A stretch of DNA of 64,000 nucleotides, from contig NZ_JAPKNA010000003.1 in NCBI RefSeq assembly GCF_026344135.1, forward strand, positions 62,001 through 126,000. The letters are read 5' to 3'. Both the position numbers and the translations under genes were made by a program. The stretch is from Alcaligenes parafaecalis (GTDB lineage Bacteria > Pseudomonadota > Gammaproteobacteria > Burkholderiales > Burkholderiaceae_B). The notes below the pieces were generated by a model. That model was not told where the DNA came from and made no database searches. It worked only from the letters and a program-made list of their open reading frames with translations. Shown in pieces: positions 9,401 to 17,166 of this stretch (positions are counted from its first letter, which is position 1; every line of letters begins with the position of its first letter).

Positions 9401-12105
9401 TTGCCTTTCTTGGCAACCTTCACCTGGCTCAGACGGGTGCGTGAAGCCTGGGCCAGATAAGCCGCCAGCTTCAGACGTTGCGCCTCACCGCCCGAGAGCG
9501 TGGGCACAGGCTGACCCAGTTTCAGGTAGTCCAGACCCACATCGGCCAGCGGAGCCAGACCGGTTTGCACATCGCGCAGGCCCTCGAAAAACTCCATGGC
9601 CTGATGCACGGTCATATCCAGCACCTCGTCAATCGAGGCGCTGCGACCAAAGTGTTCGATACGCACTTCCAGCACTTCGGGGCGGAATCGCTTGCCATCG
9701 CAATCGGGGCAGCGCAGGTACACATCGGACAGGAACTGCATTTCGATATGTTCAAAACCCGTGCCGCCGCAAGTTGGGCAGCGTCCATCGCCACTATTGA
9801 AGCTGAAGGTGCCGGGCGTGTAGCTGCGTTCTTTGGACAGCGGGGCCTGGGCAAACAGCTTGCGGATAGGGTCAAAGGCGCCGACATAGCTGGCCGGGTT
9901 GGAGCGGGCCGTCTTGCCGATAGGGGTCTGGTCCACCATGACCACTTCGGCAATTTGCTCGGCACCCAGCAGGGCACCGTAAGGGCCTGGGGCTTCGGTC
10001 GGTTTGCCTTGCTGTTTCAGGATGGCCGGGTAGAGCACGTCCTGAATCAGGGTGGACTTACCCGAACCGGAGACGCCCGTTACGCAAACCAGACGGCCTA
10101 GCGGAATGGACACGGAGATATGGCGCAGATTGTGTGCGCTGACGTCTTCAAGCAGCAGGCGGGGCGTGTTTTCGGCTACCGGCATAGGGCGGGGCGATTC
10201 AATGCTCAGCTCGCCACTCAGGTAGCGGCCTGTCAGTGTTTCCGCACCGCGCAAGGCTTGGGGGGAGCCATCAAACAGAATCTGGCCACCGCGCTCGCCC
10301 GGGCCGGGGCCCATGTCCAGAATACGGTCGGCTGCCACCATCACTTGTGGGTCATGCTCGACCACGACCAACGTGTTGCCATTGCCGCGTAGACGGTGCA
10401 TCACTTCAATAATGCGGTGCATGTCGCGTGGGTGCAGACCAATCGAGGGCTCGTCCAGCACGAACAAGGTGTTCACCAGCGAGGTGCCCAGCGCCGTGGT
10501 CAGGTTGATACGCTGTACTTCACCGCCAGACAGGGTGCGGCTTTGGCGGTCCAGCGACAAATAGGACAGGCCCACATCACACAGATAATCCAGGCGGGAG
10601 AGCGTTTCTTTCAGGAGCAGATCGATAGCCGCATCGCGTGCGTCACCAAAGTGCAGGCCACGGAAGAAGGTACGTACATGCTCAATAGGCAGACGCATCA
10701 GGTCCGGGACGCTCAGGCCGGGCATGGCATCCAGTTGTTCGCGCAGCCATTGCGAATGCACAGGCATGAAGCGTGGATAGCGGGAATCGGCAGGTGCAGC
10801 CTGATCGCCGACGCGCCACAAACTGGCTTCGGGTTTCAGACGCGAACCAGCACAAGAGGGGCAGGTGTTGTAGCTGCGGTACTTGGACAGCAGCACACGC
10901 ACGTGCATCTTGTAGGCGCGCGATTCCAGCCAATCGAAAAAGCGCTGGGCGCCGTACCACTGGGTTTTCCAGGCCTGATTGCCGCCTTTCCAGTCCGGGG
11001 TGCCATTAATCACCCAGTCGCGCTCTTCCTGGCTCAAGTCTTTCCAGGGCACTGCCAAGCGCACACCGGCCGCCGGGGCGTAGCGCTCCATCTCGACCTG
11101 ACATTCTTTGTAGCTGGCCGTCTGCCAAGGGCGAATTGCGCCTTCCAGCAGGCTTTTGCTGGGGTCGGGAACGACCAGACCGTAATCAATCCCCATCACC
11201 CGGCCAAAGCCGCGGCAGGACTCACATGCGCCCAAAGGCGAGTTGAAGGAGAAGGTGCTGGCAACGGGCGTGCTGTATTCAATATCGCACTGGGCACAGT
11301 GCAGGCCCTGGCTGAAACGCCAGGCGGTTTCCGGGCCGTCGGCACTGGCCGAGGCATAGACCGTCAGTTTGCCCTGGCCGTGGCGCAAAGCCGCTTCGAT
11401 GGCTTCCATGAAACGTTCCGGCTCGACCGTGCTGGCGCGGAAGCGGTCCTGAATCACGTAAAGCAGTTTTTGTTCTGTTGGAGCTGCTTTGGCGGTCTTG
11501 CTGCTTTTGCTTTTTTTACTGCTGATGCTGCTGGCCGTAATCGTATGGGTTTCTTCGTGGTGCAGGCGGGTGTAGCCCTGCTGATGCAGCAAGGTTTCAA
11601 TTTCTTGCTGCGTGAAGTTGGCCGGAACTTTGACGGCAAAGGTCAGGACCAGACGGGGATCGTCGTGGTCCTGCGCCAGTTTGCGAATCTGTTTGGCAAT
11701 GCTGTTGGCATTGTCGCGGCGCACCGGCTGGGCGCACTGGCGGCAATACAGCTCACCCAGACGGGCGTACAGCAGCTTGATGTAATCGTTCAGCTCCGTC
11801 ATGGTGCCCACGGTACTGCGCGAGTTGCGCACCGGGTTCACCTGGTCAATGGCAATGGCAGGCAGGATGCCTTCGATGCGATCAACCTGGGGCTTGTCCA
11901 TGCGGTCCAGGAACTGGCGCGCATAGGGGGAGAAGGTTTCTACATAGCGCCGCTGGCCTTCTGCATACAGGGTGTCAAAGGCCAGCGAACTTTTGCCTGA
12001 GCCGGAAACGCCGGTAATAACCAGTAACTCGCCCGTTTTGATACGTACATTCAGGTTTTTCAGAGTGTTCTGGCGGGCGCCAAAAATGCGAATTTCTGAG
12101 CTCAT
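6391..12105 (-). CDS. Tandem-duplicated UvrA-like ATPase (1904 residues, two UvrA units in one chain)
   Basis: This protein is about twice the length of a normal UvrA (about 940 residues) and contains two complete UvrA-like units end to end. Unit 1 has Walker A motifs near residues 32 and 676, LSGGE signatures near 522 and 868, and Walker B blocks FVLDEPSIGLHPRD and FLFDEPTTGLHFDD. Unit 2 repeats this with Walker A near 1046 and 1577 and LSGGE near 1423 and 1765, giving four ATPase sites in all. CxxC zinc pairs are present in both units, for example CPSCAGSRLKP and CPTCGGTGFEH in the first, CPSCHGQRLNP and CPLCEGQGMRT in the second. Unit 1 carries a Ser/Lys-rich low-complexity stretch in its insertion region (about residue 210). 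I chose ATG 12103-12105, where UvrA homology begins, over TTG 12165. UvrA acts as a dimer in nucleotide excision repair, so this resembles a covalent dimer. Whether it replaces or supplements a standard UvrA cannot be seen here. Confidence 0.9.
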   Translation of the reverse strand: MSSEIRIFGARQNTLKNLNVRIKTGELLVITGVSGSGKSSLAFDTLYAEGQRRYVETFSPYARQFLDRMDKPQVDRIEGILPAIAIDQVNPVRNSRSTVGTMTELNDYIKLLYARLGELYCRQCAQPVRRDNANSIAKQIRKLAQDHDDPRLVLTFAVKVPANFTQQEIETLLHQQGYTRLHHEETHTITASSISSKKSKSSKTAKAAPTEQKLLYVIQDRFRASTVEPERFMEAIEAALRHGQGKLTVYASASADGPETAWRFSQGLHCAQCDIEYSTPVASTFSFNSPLGACESCRGFGRVMGIDYGLVVPDPSKSLLEGAIRPWQTASYKECQVEMERYAPAAGVRLAVPWKDLSQEERDWVINGTPDWKGGNQAWKTQWYGAQRFFDWLESRAYKMHVRVLLSKYRSYNTCPSCAGSRLKPEASLWRVGDQAAPADSRYPRFMPVHSQWLREQLDAMPGLSVPDLMRLPIEHVRTFFRGLHFGDARDAAIDLLLKETLSRLDYLCDVGLSYLSLDRQSRTLSGGEVQRINLTTALGTSLVNTLFVLDEPSIGLHPRDMHRIIEVMHRLRGNGNTLVVVEHDPQVMVAADRILDMGPGPGERGGQILFDGSPQALRGAETLTGRYLSGELSIESPRPMPVAENTPRLLLEDVSAHNLRHISVSIPLGRLVCVTGVSGSGKSTLIQDVLYPAILKQQGKPTEAPGPYGALLGAEQIAEVVMVDQTPIGKTARSNPASYVGAFDPIRKLFAQAPLSKERSYTPGTFSFNSGDGRCPTCGGTGFEHIEMQFLSDVYLRCPDCDGKRFRPEVLEVRIEHFGRSASIDEVLDMTVHQAMEFFEGLRDVQTGLAPLADVGLDYLKLGQPVPTLSGGEAQRLKLAAYLAQASRTRLSQVKVAKKGNLFLFDEPTTGLHFDDIARLMRAFRKLLAAGHSLLIIEHNLDLIRAADWIIDLGPEGGEHGGQLLGAGTPADIMALEQSHTGHALKEYEQATIGKGSALFQEPAVDYKASSGGSNDGQIAILNAREHNLKNISVHIPHNTFTVVTGVSGSGKSTLAFDILFNEGQRRYLESLNAYARAIVQPAGQPDVDAIYGIPPTVAIEQRTSRGGRKSTVATMTEIHHFLRLLYVKLATQYCPDCHVPVAPQTAEQIAAQLLRDHKGEHIGLLAPLVTARKGYYTDLAKWAQGKGYTHLRVDGEFIPVNPWPRLDRYSEHTLELPVADLIIDPRNELQLRQAIREALELGHGSFSVLAPLTPSGAMSLDERRQGKPLSNASQQHFSVKRACPCCGTSFPEPDPRMFSYNSKHGWCKDCFGTGLKLTGFDQEQTGEENSWNNGYEGEAVECPSCHGQRLNPVSLAFEWRDQSIAKLAGLPVDEAQTFFGSLNMSGREADIARDILNEIRSRLDFMHEVGLGYLALDRAAPTLSGGEAQRIRLAAQLGSNLQGVCYVLDEPTIGLHPRDNQILLKAMARLEGNGNTLVVVEHDEDTIRRAQHIIDMGPGAGKRGGEVIAQGTLAEIEANPNSLTGRYLREPLKHPMQARRPVQADAPMLTVHDASLHNLNKVQAGIPLGKLSLVTGVSGSGKSTFARDVLLDNLQRVVGSKETPVWQGCSSISGWESLDRVLEVDQTPIGKTPRSCPATYIGFWDEVRKLFANTNDARLRGWSASRFSFNTGDGRCPLCEGQGMRTLEMSFLPDVKVPCDACHGKRFNPETLAVTWRDVSAGQLLQMDVDEAVEYFAAHPKILRPLQLMQSVGLGYLTLGQPSPTLSGGEAQRVKLVSELVKARLDEGLTRTGRAYKAPHTLYVLDEPSVGLSMADVEKLIVVLHRLVDAGHTVLVIEHNLDLIAEADWIVDLGPEGGSGGGRLVVQGTPDQVQANRASHTGMALAEFLKEHGACMADLKTD

Positions 12106-12234
12106 GGCAAGGTCGGCTTTCTGGAGAGGGCAGGATGGGGAGGCGGCAGCGAAAAGGCCTGTCAAACAGGCCCCATGCGCCAGTGAGAGCGGTACATGCC
12201 AGCAAGGTGTTGCCAGGGATGCACACTCTAGCCT

Positions 12235-12263
12235 TTGTATCTTAACGCGGATTACGGTAGAAT
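12235..12263 (+). promoter_or_regulatory. Sigma-70-type promoter for the 42-residue basic protein gene
   Basis: TTGTAT at 12235-12240 and TAGAAT at 12258-12263 are separated by exactly 17 bp. They match four and five bases of the sigma-70 -35 and -10 consensus. Transcription would begin near 12270, giving a leader of about 60 nt before the ATG at 12331. The element lies in the gap between the divergent uvrA-like gene and the small gene. Confidence 0.6.
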
Positions 12264-12330
12264 TTCTGGTTAGCTATTGCGCTTTTGTCGGGATCATCCG
12301 GCAGGGCTTACATTAAGATCGGAGATCACC

Positions 12331-12459
12331 ATGGCGGAAATCAAACGCACTCGCCGCAACACGCTGGAGCGTCGTTGCCTGGGTAAAGCATTCAAACGTC
12401 TGTTTGTGCGCGCACCCAAGGGCGTTTTCAAAATGCTGGAAAAAGTTAAGCGCGTCTAA
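12331..12459 (+). CDS. Small highly basic protein, 42 residues, unknown function
   Basis: I do not recognise this protein. The ATG at 12331 follows a GGAG ribosome site at 12321-12324 with 6 bp spacing, and the frame closes at 12459. The product begins MAEIKRTRRNTLERRCLG and ends MLEKVKRV. About one third of the residues are Lys or Arg with few acids, and there is a single Cys at about residue 16. No transmembrane segment or signal peptide is evident, and an amphipathic helix is likely over residues 17-40. The gene has its own promoter (12235-12263) and a strong terminator (12525-12556), so it is a stand-alone unit. A nucleic-acid- or ribosome-binding role would fit the charge but is only inference. 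Size resembles small ribosomal proteins, yet it does not match S21, L34 or L36 as I know them. Confidence 0.75.
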   Translation: MAEIKRTRRNTLERRCLGKAFKRLFVRAPKGVFKMLEKVKRV

Positions 12460-12524
12460 GTGCTTGGCTTGAGCGGTGCACAGGCAGGAATCTGATTTTC
12501 CAGCTTGAGACCACCCCTAGCAGC

Positions 12525-12556
12525 AAAAAAACCACAGGCTTGCCTGTGGTTTTTTT
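12525..12556 (+). terminator. Rho-independent terminator after the 42-residue protein gene
   Basis: The arms ACCACAGGC (12531-12539) and GCCTGTGGT (12542-12550) form a perfect stem. It is flanked by an A-run at 12525-12530 and a T-run at 12550-12556, so it can work in both directions. Its main client is the small gene ending at 12459. Confidence 0.85.
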
Positions 12557-12694
12557 GTGCGCGTTTGATTTTGCTTCGGGTTTGCCAGGAACCCTGCAGA
12601 TAGTGCGCTGCACAGTGCTGTGCTTGCCTTATGATGGTGTCATCCTGATGCAGATGTAAGTTGCTGCCCGTAACAATAATCAAAACAGTGGTTT

Positions 12695-13633
12695 ATGGGG
12701 ACACCGTGTATGGAATGGCGCCATTTGTTCACCGTCCTGACACCGAGCTATAACCGCGCTCATACCTTGGAGCGCGTTTACCGTTCCTTGTGTGAGCAGA
12801 CCTGCCAGGATTTTGAGTGGGTGGTGGTTGACGATGGCTCCACCGACGGCACACGAGAACTGGTGCAGGGCTGGCAACAGCAAGCCTCTTTTCCGATTCA
12901 TTACGCCTGGCAGGAAAACCGGCACAAGAAAGCCGCTTTTAATCACGGCGTGGCCCTGGCGCAAGGTGAACTGGTGGTGGCGTTGGACAGCGACGATACC
13001 TTGCTGGTCAACGCCCTCTACGACATGGCGCAGATCTGGGCTGATATTCCCTTGTCCGAGCGAGCAGGCTACGCGGGGATTACGGGCCTGTGTGTACGCC
13101 CCGATGGCAAGGTGGTGGGCGATATGTTCCCCAAGGATGTTTTTGACGCCAGCTCGCTGGATATGAGCTTTCGCTACCATGTGCGCGGGGAGAAGTTTGG
13201 CTGTCTGAGTACAGCGGTACTGCGCAAATTTCCCTTTCCCGATCAGGTCGAGGGCTTTGTACCTGAAAGCCTGGTGTGGCGTGCCATTGCCCGTGCGGGT
13301 TACAAAAACCGTTTTGTGAATACCGTGTTTCGGGTCTATCACGACAGTCCCGATTCCTTGTCCGTACAGGGCAAGACCAGTCAGCAGCATGCTTTAGGTT
13401 TGTGGCTGCTGGCTGAAGATACGGTAGTGAAGTGTCTGCCCTGGTTTCGCTATGAGCCCAAGGCTTTTTTGATGGCGGCGGCGCGTTATACGCGTTTTGG
13501 CCTGCATTTACGTGCTAGCGGGCGTAAGCCACCGGCGGGTTATGGGCTCAAGGGCCTGGCTTCGTACGGTTTGGTGGGGCTGATGTGGCCCGTGGGTATG
13601 GCTCTGTATCTGCGAGACCGGATGCGGGCCTAG
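12695..13633 (+). CDS. Glycosyltransferase family 2 protein
   Basis: This is a 312-residue GT-A fold glycosyltransferase. FTVLTPSYNRAHTLERVYRSL (about residues 12-32) and the nucleotide-binding VVVDDGSTDGTREL (about 46-59) open the domain. VALDSDDTL (about 96-104) supplies the DxD-type metal site. The second half is divergent and ends in a hydrophobic, Gly-rich segment before a basic tail, GLVGLMWPVGMALYLRDR, which may touch the membrane. Donor and acceptor sugars cannot be predicted, and no polysaccharide cluster surrounds it. ATG 12695 is listed. ATG 12710, preceded by GGGGA, is equally plausible. The gene is transcribed alone and converges on the acidic-tailed protein gene. Confidence 0.85.
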   Translation: MGTPCMEWRHLFTVLTPSYNRAHTLERVYRSLCEQTCQDFEWVVVDDGSTDGTRELVQGWQQQASFPIHYAWQENRHKKAAFNHGVALAQGELVVALDSDDTLLVNALYDMAQIWADIPLSERAGYAGITGLCVRPDGKVVGDMFPKDVFDASSLDMSFRYHVRGEKFGCLSTAVLRKFPFPDQVEGFVPESLVWRAIARAGYKNRFVNTVFRVYHDSPDSLSVQGKTSQQHALGLWLLAEDTVVKCLPWFRYEPKAFLMAAARYTRFGLHLRASGRKPPAGYGLKGLASYGLVGLMWPVGMALYLRDRMRA

Positions 13634-13646
13634 CCTGCCCGCATCC
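13620..13646. repeat. Perfect 10-bp inverted repeat around the glycosyltransferase stop codon
   Basis: GGATGCGGGC (13620-13629) and GCCCGCATCC (13637-13646) are exact inverted copies, with the TAG stop codon (13631-13633) in the 7-nt loop. No T-run follows on either strand. It lies between two convergent genes and may act as an mRNA 3' end stabiliser or an inefficient terminator. Confidence 0.6.
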
Positions 13647-13662
13647 TCACACGGCAGGGTGA

Positions 13663-14163
13663 TCAGTGCAGAGTATGACCCTGCAGGCCCGGTTCCGGGC
13701 TGTCATCATCCTCGTCGTCGTCCTCGTCATTTGTATCATCTTCAGGCGCAAAGGCATCTTCGCTCAAGGCAAAGGGCAGCAGCTCTTCCAGCGTCTCGGT
13801 CCAGGCCACTTCCTCGCCTTCCTCGTCCACCTTGATGAAGCGTACTGGCTCCGCATCGCTGAGCTGGATCGCCCACAAATAGCGGCAGGCGTAGACAGCG
13901 TTATCTTTGGGGTCCAGACCGCCGCGGTTACCCACGATACGCGCCTGGTCGCCACCAACCTGAACAACGGTAAATTCGCTTTCGTCCTCGTTTTTGTCCA
14001 GGGGCATGGCAAAGATGACCCATTCAAACCCGGTTTCTTCTGCGCCCACGATCTCAGCCAGTACGGCACGGCCCAAATAGGCGCTCAACGCATCAGCGGT
14101 GCGGCCCAGGGTTTCAAGCTCTTCGGTGGTAAATACAAGTTCAGGGGCATCAGGTGTGGACAT
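13663..14163 (-). CDS. Conserved-looking protein of unknown function with acidic C-terminal tail
   Basis: I do not recognise a named family. The 166-residue product has a soluble, mixed alpha/beta N-terminal part that begins MSTPDAPELVFTTEELETLG. It contains EWVIFAMPLDKN and VYACRYLWAIQLSDAEPVRFI. The final 30 residues are almost all Asp/Glu (EDDTNDEDDDEDDD, about residues 141-154). No signal peptide, membrane segment or metal motif is visible. Coding use is like its neighbours. It converges with the glycosyltransferase gene (29 bp apart) and is divergent from ettA (163 bp). The acidic tail could mediate binding to a basic partner such as ribosomes or nucleoid proteins, which is speculation. 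Confidence 0.8.
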   Translation of the reverse strand: MSTPDAPELVFTTEELETLGRTADALSAYLGRAVLAEIVGAEETGFEWVIFAMPLDKNEDESEFTVVQVGGDQARIVGNRGGLDPKDNAVYACRYLWAIQLSDAEPVRFIKVDEEGEEVAWTETLEELLPFALSEDAFAPEDDTNDEDDDEDDDSPEPGLQGHTLH

Positions 14164-14326
14164 GGTGTTTTTGGTTTGTCAGCATAAAGTGAGTATATTA
14201 CCTGAGACAGGCCTGCACTCAGGCCGGGCGTCGCTCGCTTTACGGGACGGAAGCGCGCCTTTTGGGCGTCAAACGCCTACAATCCCAGTTTTCCGAACAC
14301 GACCTGTTTTTCCTTTTTAGGTTTAT

Positions 14327-16000
14327 ATGGCTCAATACGTTTATTCGATGAACCGCGTGGGCAAAATTGTGCCGCCCAAGCGGCAGATTCTGCGCAATAT
14401 CTCTTTGTCTTTCTTTCCGGGTGCCAAGATTGGTGTGCTGGGCCTGAACGGCTCCGGTAAATCCACCTTGCTCAAGATCATGGCCGGGGTAGATACCGAG
14501 ATCGAGGGCGAAGCCATCCCCATGGCGGGGCTCAAAATTGGTTATCTGCCTCAAGAGCCCCAGCTGAACCCTGAACATACGGTGCGCGAAGCCGTTCAGG
14601 CAGGCCTGGGGGCTGTGTTTGAGGCCCGTCAGCGTCTGGAACAGGTCTATGCCGAGTACGCCGAGCCTGATGCGGACTTTGACGCTCTGGCTGCCGAGCA
14701 GGCTGAGCTGGAGTCCATTATTGCGGCCGCTGCGACCAGCGGTGCCGACGATATCGAAACCCAGATGGAAATCGCAGCCGATGCACTGCGTCTGCCACCT
14801 TGGGATGCGTCCATCGCCAATCTGTCCGGTGGTGAAAAACGCCGTGTGGCCTTGTGTCAGTTGCTGTTGTCCAAGCCCGATATGTTGCTGCTGGACGAGC
14901 CGACTAACCACCTGGATGCTGAAAGTGTGGACTGGCTGGAAGTGTTCCTGCGCCAATTCCCTGGCACTGTGGTGGCGGTTACTCACGATCGTTACTTCCT
15001 GGATAACGCCGCCGAGTGGATTCTGGAACTGGATCGTGGCCACGGTATCCCTTGGAAGGGCAATTACAGCTCCTGGCTGGAACAGAAAGACGACCGTCTT
15101 AAGCAGGAAGAGGCTTCGGAAAGCGCACGTCAACGCACCATCAAGAAAGAGCTGGAGTGGGTGCGTCAGAACCCCAAGGGTCGTCAGGCCAAGGCTAAAG
15201 CCCGTCTGGCTCGCTTTGAGGAACTGTCCTCGCACGAGTACCAGAAGCGCAACGAAACTCAGGAAATCTTTATTCCTGTGGCCGAGCGTCTGGGTAATGA
15301 AGTCATCGAATTCGAGAACGTCAGCAAAGGCTATGGCGATCGCCTCCTGATCGATAACCTGAGCTTCAAGGTGCCCCCAGGGGCCATCGTCGGGATTATT
15401 GGCCCTAACGGTGCCGGTAAGTCCACCTTGTTCCGCATGCTGGCCGGTAAAGAGCAGCCGGATTCGGGCACAGTTAAACTGGGTCAGACCGTCAAGCTGG
15501 CGTATGTCGACCAGTCGCGTGATGCCCTGGCCAACGAAAAAACCGTGTTTGACGCCATTGCTGATGGCGCGGACCTGCTGACCGTAGGCCGTTTTGAAAT
15601 GCCTTCGCGTGCGTACCTGGGCCGCTTCAACTTCAAGGGTGCGGATCAGAACAAGATCGTGGGCAATCTGTCCGGTGGTGAACGTGGTCGTTTGCACCTG
15701 GCCAAGACCCTGATTGCGGGTGGCAACGTCTTGCTGCTGGACGAGCCGTCCAACGATCTGGACGTGGAAACCCTGCGTGCGCTGGAAGATGCCTTGCTGG
15801 AGTTTGCAGGCTCGGTGCTGGTGATCAGTCACGATCGGTGGTTCCTGGACCGTATCGCTACCCACATCCTGGCTTTCGAGGGTGATTCGCAAGCCGTATT
15901 CTTTGATGGCAACTATCAGGAATACGAAGCAGACAAGAAGCAACGTCTGGGTGAAGATGCTGCCAAACCTCGTCGTATCCGCTACAAATCCCTGAAATAA
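14327..16000 (+). CDS. ettA: Energy-dependent translational throttle protein EttA (ABC-F)
   Basis: EttA binds the ribosomal E site and gates entry into elongation according to the ATP/ADP ratio. The 557-residue length matches EttA (E. coli 555). There are two ABC domains without membrane segments. The first has GLNGSGKST near residue 39, NLSGGEKRRVALC near 166 and LLLDEPTNHLDAESV. The second has GPNGAGKST near 359, NLSGGERGRLHLA near 446 and LLLDEPSNDLDVETL. Between them is the charged linker helix pair (about residues 245-305, with KELEWVRQNPKGRQAKAKAR). The opening MAQYVYSMNRVGKIVPPKR is typical of EttA and separates it from Uup, which is also in this window. The isochorismatase gene follows after 10 bp. 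Confidence 0.95.
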   Translation: MAQYVYSMNRVGKIVPPKRQILRNISLSFFPGAKIGVLGLNGSGKSTLLKIMAGVDTEIEGEAIPMAGLKIGYLPQEPQLNPEHTVREAVQAGLGAVFEARQRLEQVYAEYAEPDADFDALAAEQAELESIIAAAATSGADDIETQMEIAADALRLPPWDASIANLSGGEKRRVALCQLLLSKPDMLLLDEPTNHLDAESVDWLEVFLRQFPGTVVAVTHDRYFLDNAAEWILELDRGHGIPWKGNYSSWLEQKDDRLKQEEASESARQRTIKKELEWVRQNPKGRQAKAKARLARFEELSSHEYQKRNETQEIFIPVAERLGNEVIEFENVSKGYGDRLLIDNLSFKVPPGAIVGIIGPNGAGKSTLFRMLAGKEQPDSGTVKLGQTVKLAYVDQSRDALANEKTVFDAIADGADLLTVGRFEMPSRAYLGRFNFKGADQNKIVGNLSGGERGRLHLAKTLIAGGNVLLLDEPSNDLDVETLRALEDALLEFAGSVLVISHDRWFLDRIATHILAFEGDSQAVFFDGNYQEYEADKKQRLGEDAAKPRRIRYKSLK

Positions 16001-16010
16001 GGAACGTGTC

Positions 16011-16547
16011 ATGCCTGTGCTCAATGCCCATCAGTCTTTCGTCTTGATTGTTGATATGCAAACGGGGCTATTGCCCGCTATTGCAGACCACCAAGCCTTG
16101 GTCGAACGAGCCGGGAAGTTGGCACAGGCGGCGCGCCTGTTAGGGGTGCCGGTTCTGGCGACCGAGCACTGGGCCGAAAAAATCGGCCCAACGGATTCCG
16201 CCTTGCTGCCGCACGTCGATAAAGTGCTGCATAAAACGCATTTTGATGCCACGCGCGAGTCCGACTTTTTCCCTGCTTTGCCTGTTGGCCGCACACGCGT
16301 GTTGTTACTGGGTACAGAGTCTCACGTGTGCGTGTTACAAACTGGCCTGGGTTTGAAAGAGCATGGCTATGATCCAGTGCTGGTAGGAGACTGTGTTGGC
16401 TCACGCCAGCCCGAGTCTCGTCAGGCGGCCTGGGATCGCTGGGCAATGCATGGCCTGGAGCGCGTTAGCGCCGAAATGGCCATGTTCGAGTGGTTGGAAA
16501 CCCCGGCCAACCCTGCATTCAAGCAGGTTCTGGCCTTGATTAAATAA
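16011..16547 (+). CDS. Isochorismatase-family cysteine hydrolase
   Basis: This 178-residue protein is a small isochorismatase-like hydrolase of the YcaC type. The expected Asp-Lys-Cys triad is visible as D15 in FVLIVDMQTGLL, K75 in VLHKTHFDA and C107 in GTESHVCVLQT. VLATEHWAEKIGP (about residues 48-60) is a shared block of this subgroup. Members hydrolyse amides or vinyl ethers, and the substrate here is unknown. It starts 10 bp after ettA and is probably read from the same transcript. No siderophore or nicotinamide genes nearby suggest a more precise role. Confidence 0.85.
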   Translation: MPVLNAHQSFVLIVDMQTGLLPAIADHQALVERAGKLAQAARLLGVPVLATEHWAEKIGPTDSALLPHVDKVLHKTHFDATRESDFFPALPVGRTRVLLLGTESHVCVLQTGLGLKEHGYDPVLVGDCVGSRQPESRQAAWDRWAMHGLERVSAEMAMFEWLETPANPAFKQVLALIK

Positions 16548-16672
16548 ACTGAACGAAAGCTGAATTACATCTGTTGCGTTGCCTAACAATAGGGTCTGGA
16601 CTAATCGGCTCCAGAGGGTGAAGATAGACTTTAATGCCGTGTTAAGCACGGATACTTCACGGAGGTTTACGG

Positions 16673-16900
16673 ATGAAAATGACGACTATCACTAAAGTGG
16701 GTATGGCCACGGTTCTGGCCGTCGTGATGGCGGGCTGCTCTTCCTGGGATGGCATGAGCAAACGTCAAAAGGGTGCCGTAACTGGCGCGGGTCTGGGTGG
16801 TGTTGCCGGTGCAGTGATTACTGATGGCGGCATTCTGGGTACGGTCGGTGGTGCTGCGATTGGTGGCGTAATCGGCGATCAGGTCGGCAAGAACCGCTAA
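16673..16900 (+). CDS. Glycine-zipper lipoprotein (OsmB-like)
   Basis: This is a 75-residue predicted outer-membrane lipoprotein. Residues 1-21 form a signal peptide with the lipobox MAGC, lipidated at C22. A short linker SSWDGMSKRQ is followed by a glycine-zipper segment of two small hydrophobic helices (GAVTGAGLGGVAGAVI and LGTVGGAAIGGVIGDQVG). That is the glycine-zipper 2TM pattern of OsmB/SlyB relatives. The ribosome site GGAGG at 16661-16665 is strong. The gene stands alone, with a terminator at 16941-16985. Function is unknown; envelope stress or packing roles are known for relatives. Confidence 0.88.
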   Translation: MKMTTITKVGMATVLAVVMAGCSSWDGMSKRQKGAVTGAGLGGVAGAVITDGGILGTVGGAAIGGVIGDQVGKNR

Positions 16901-16940
16901 ATTCAAATTTTCTGCGTGAGCTGAAACGCTCATCGGAATA

Positions 16941-16985
16941 AAGCCTCAAAGCTTGGGACAGGAGTCCCGGCTTTGAGGCTTTTTC
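16941..16985 (+). terminator. Rho-independent terminator after the lipoprotein gene
   Basis: AAGCCTCAAAGC (16941-16952) pairs with GCTTTGAGGCTT (16970-16981), enclosing a smaller GGGAC/GTCCC hairpin, and is followed by a T-run to 16984. Confidence 0.85.
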
Positions 16986-17100
16986 ATGCCTGCTCCTCTC
17001 CATCGGATGGCAGGTCCTGGCCTTGCTATCTGCTTGCACCACACAAGCTGTGGCCAAGGCCTAGGGCACTACTGTTGATGTTTGGCATCATCCGATGCCG

Positions 17101-17135
17101 CAAAGAAAATGGCCATCCGGAAAGGATGGCCATTT
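17101..17135 (-). terminator. Rho-independent terminator after minDE (minus strand)
   Basis: A 12-bp perfect stem (17107-17118 with 17124-17135, sequence AAATGGCCATCC) has a 5-nt loop. Read on the minus strand it ends in TTTTCTTTG, 31 bp after the minE stop codon. Confidence 0.8.
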
Positions 17136-17166
17136 CAACAAAACCCGGCGTGCCGGTCAGTGCGCT

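Noticed and set aside
10396..12000. A 534-codon plus-strand open frame opposite the UvrA-like gene, and similar long frames opposite ettA, ftsI, murEF and secA
   Set aside because: All mirror strongly coding genes on the other strand, and none shows a ribosome site, family motif or independent codon pattern.
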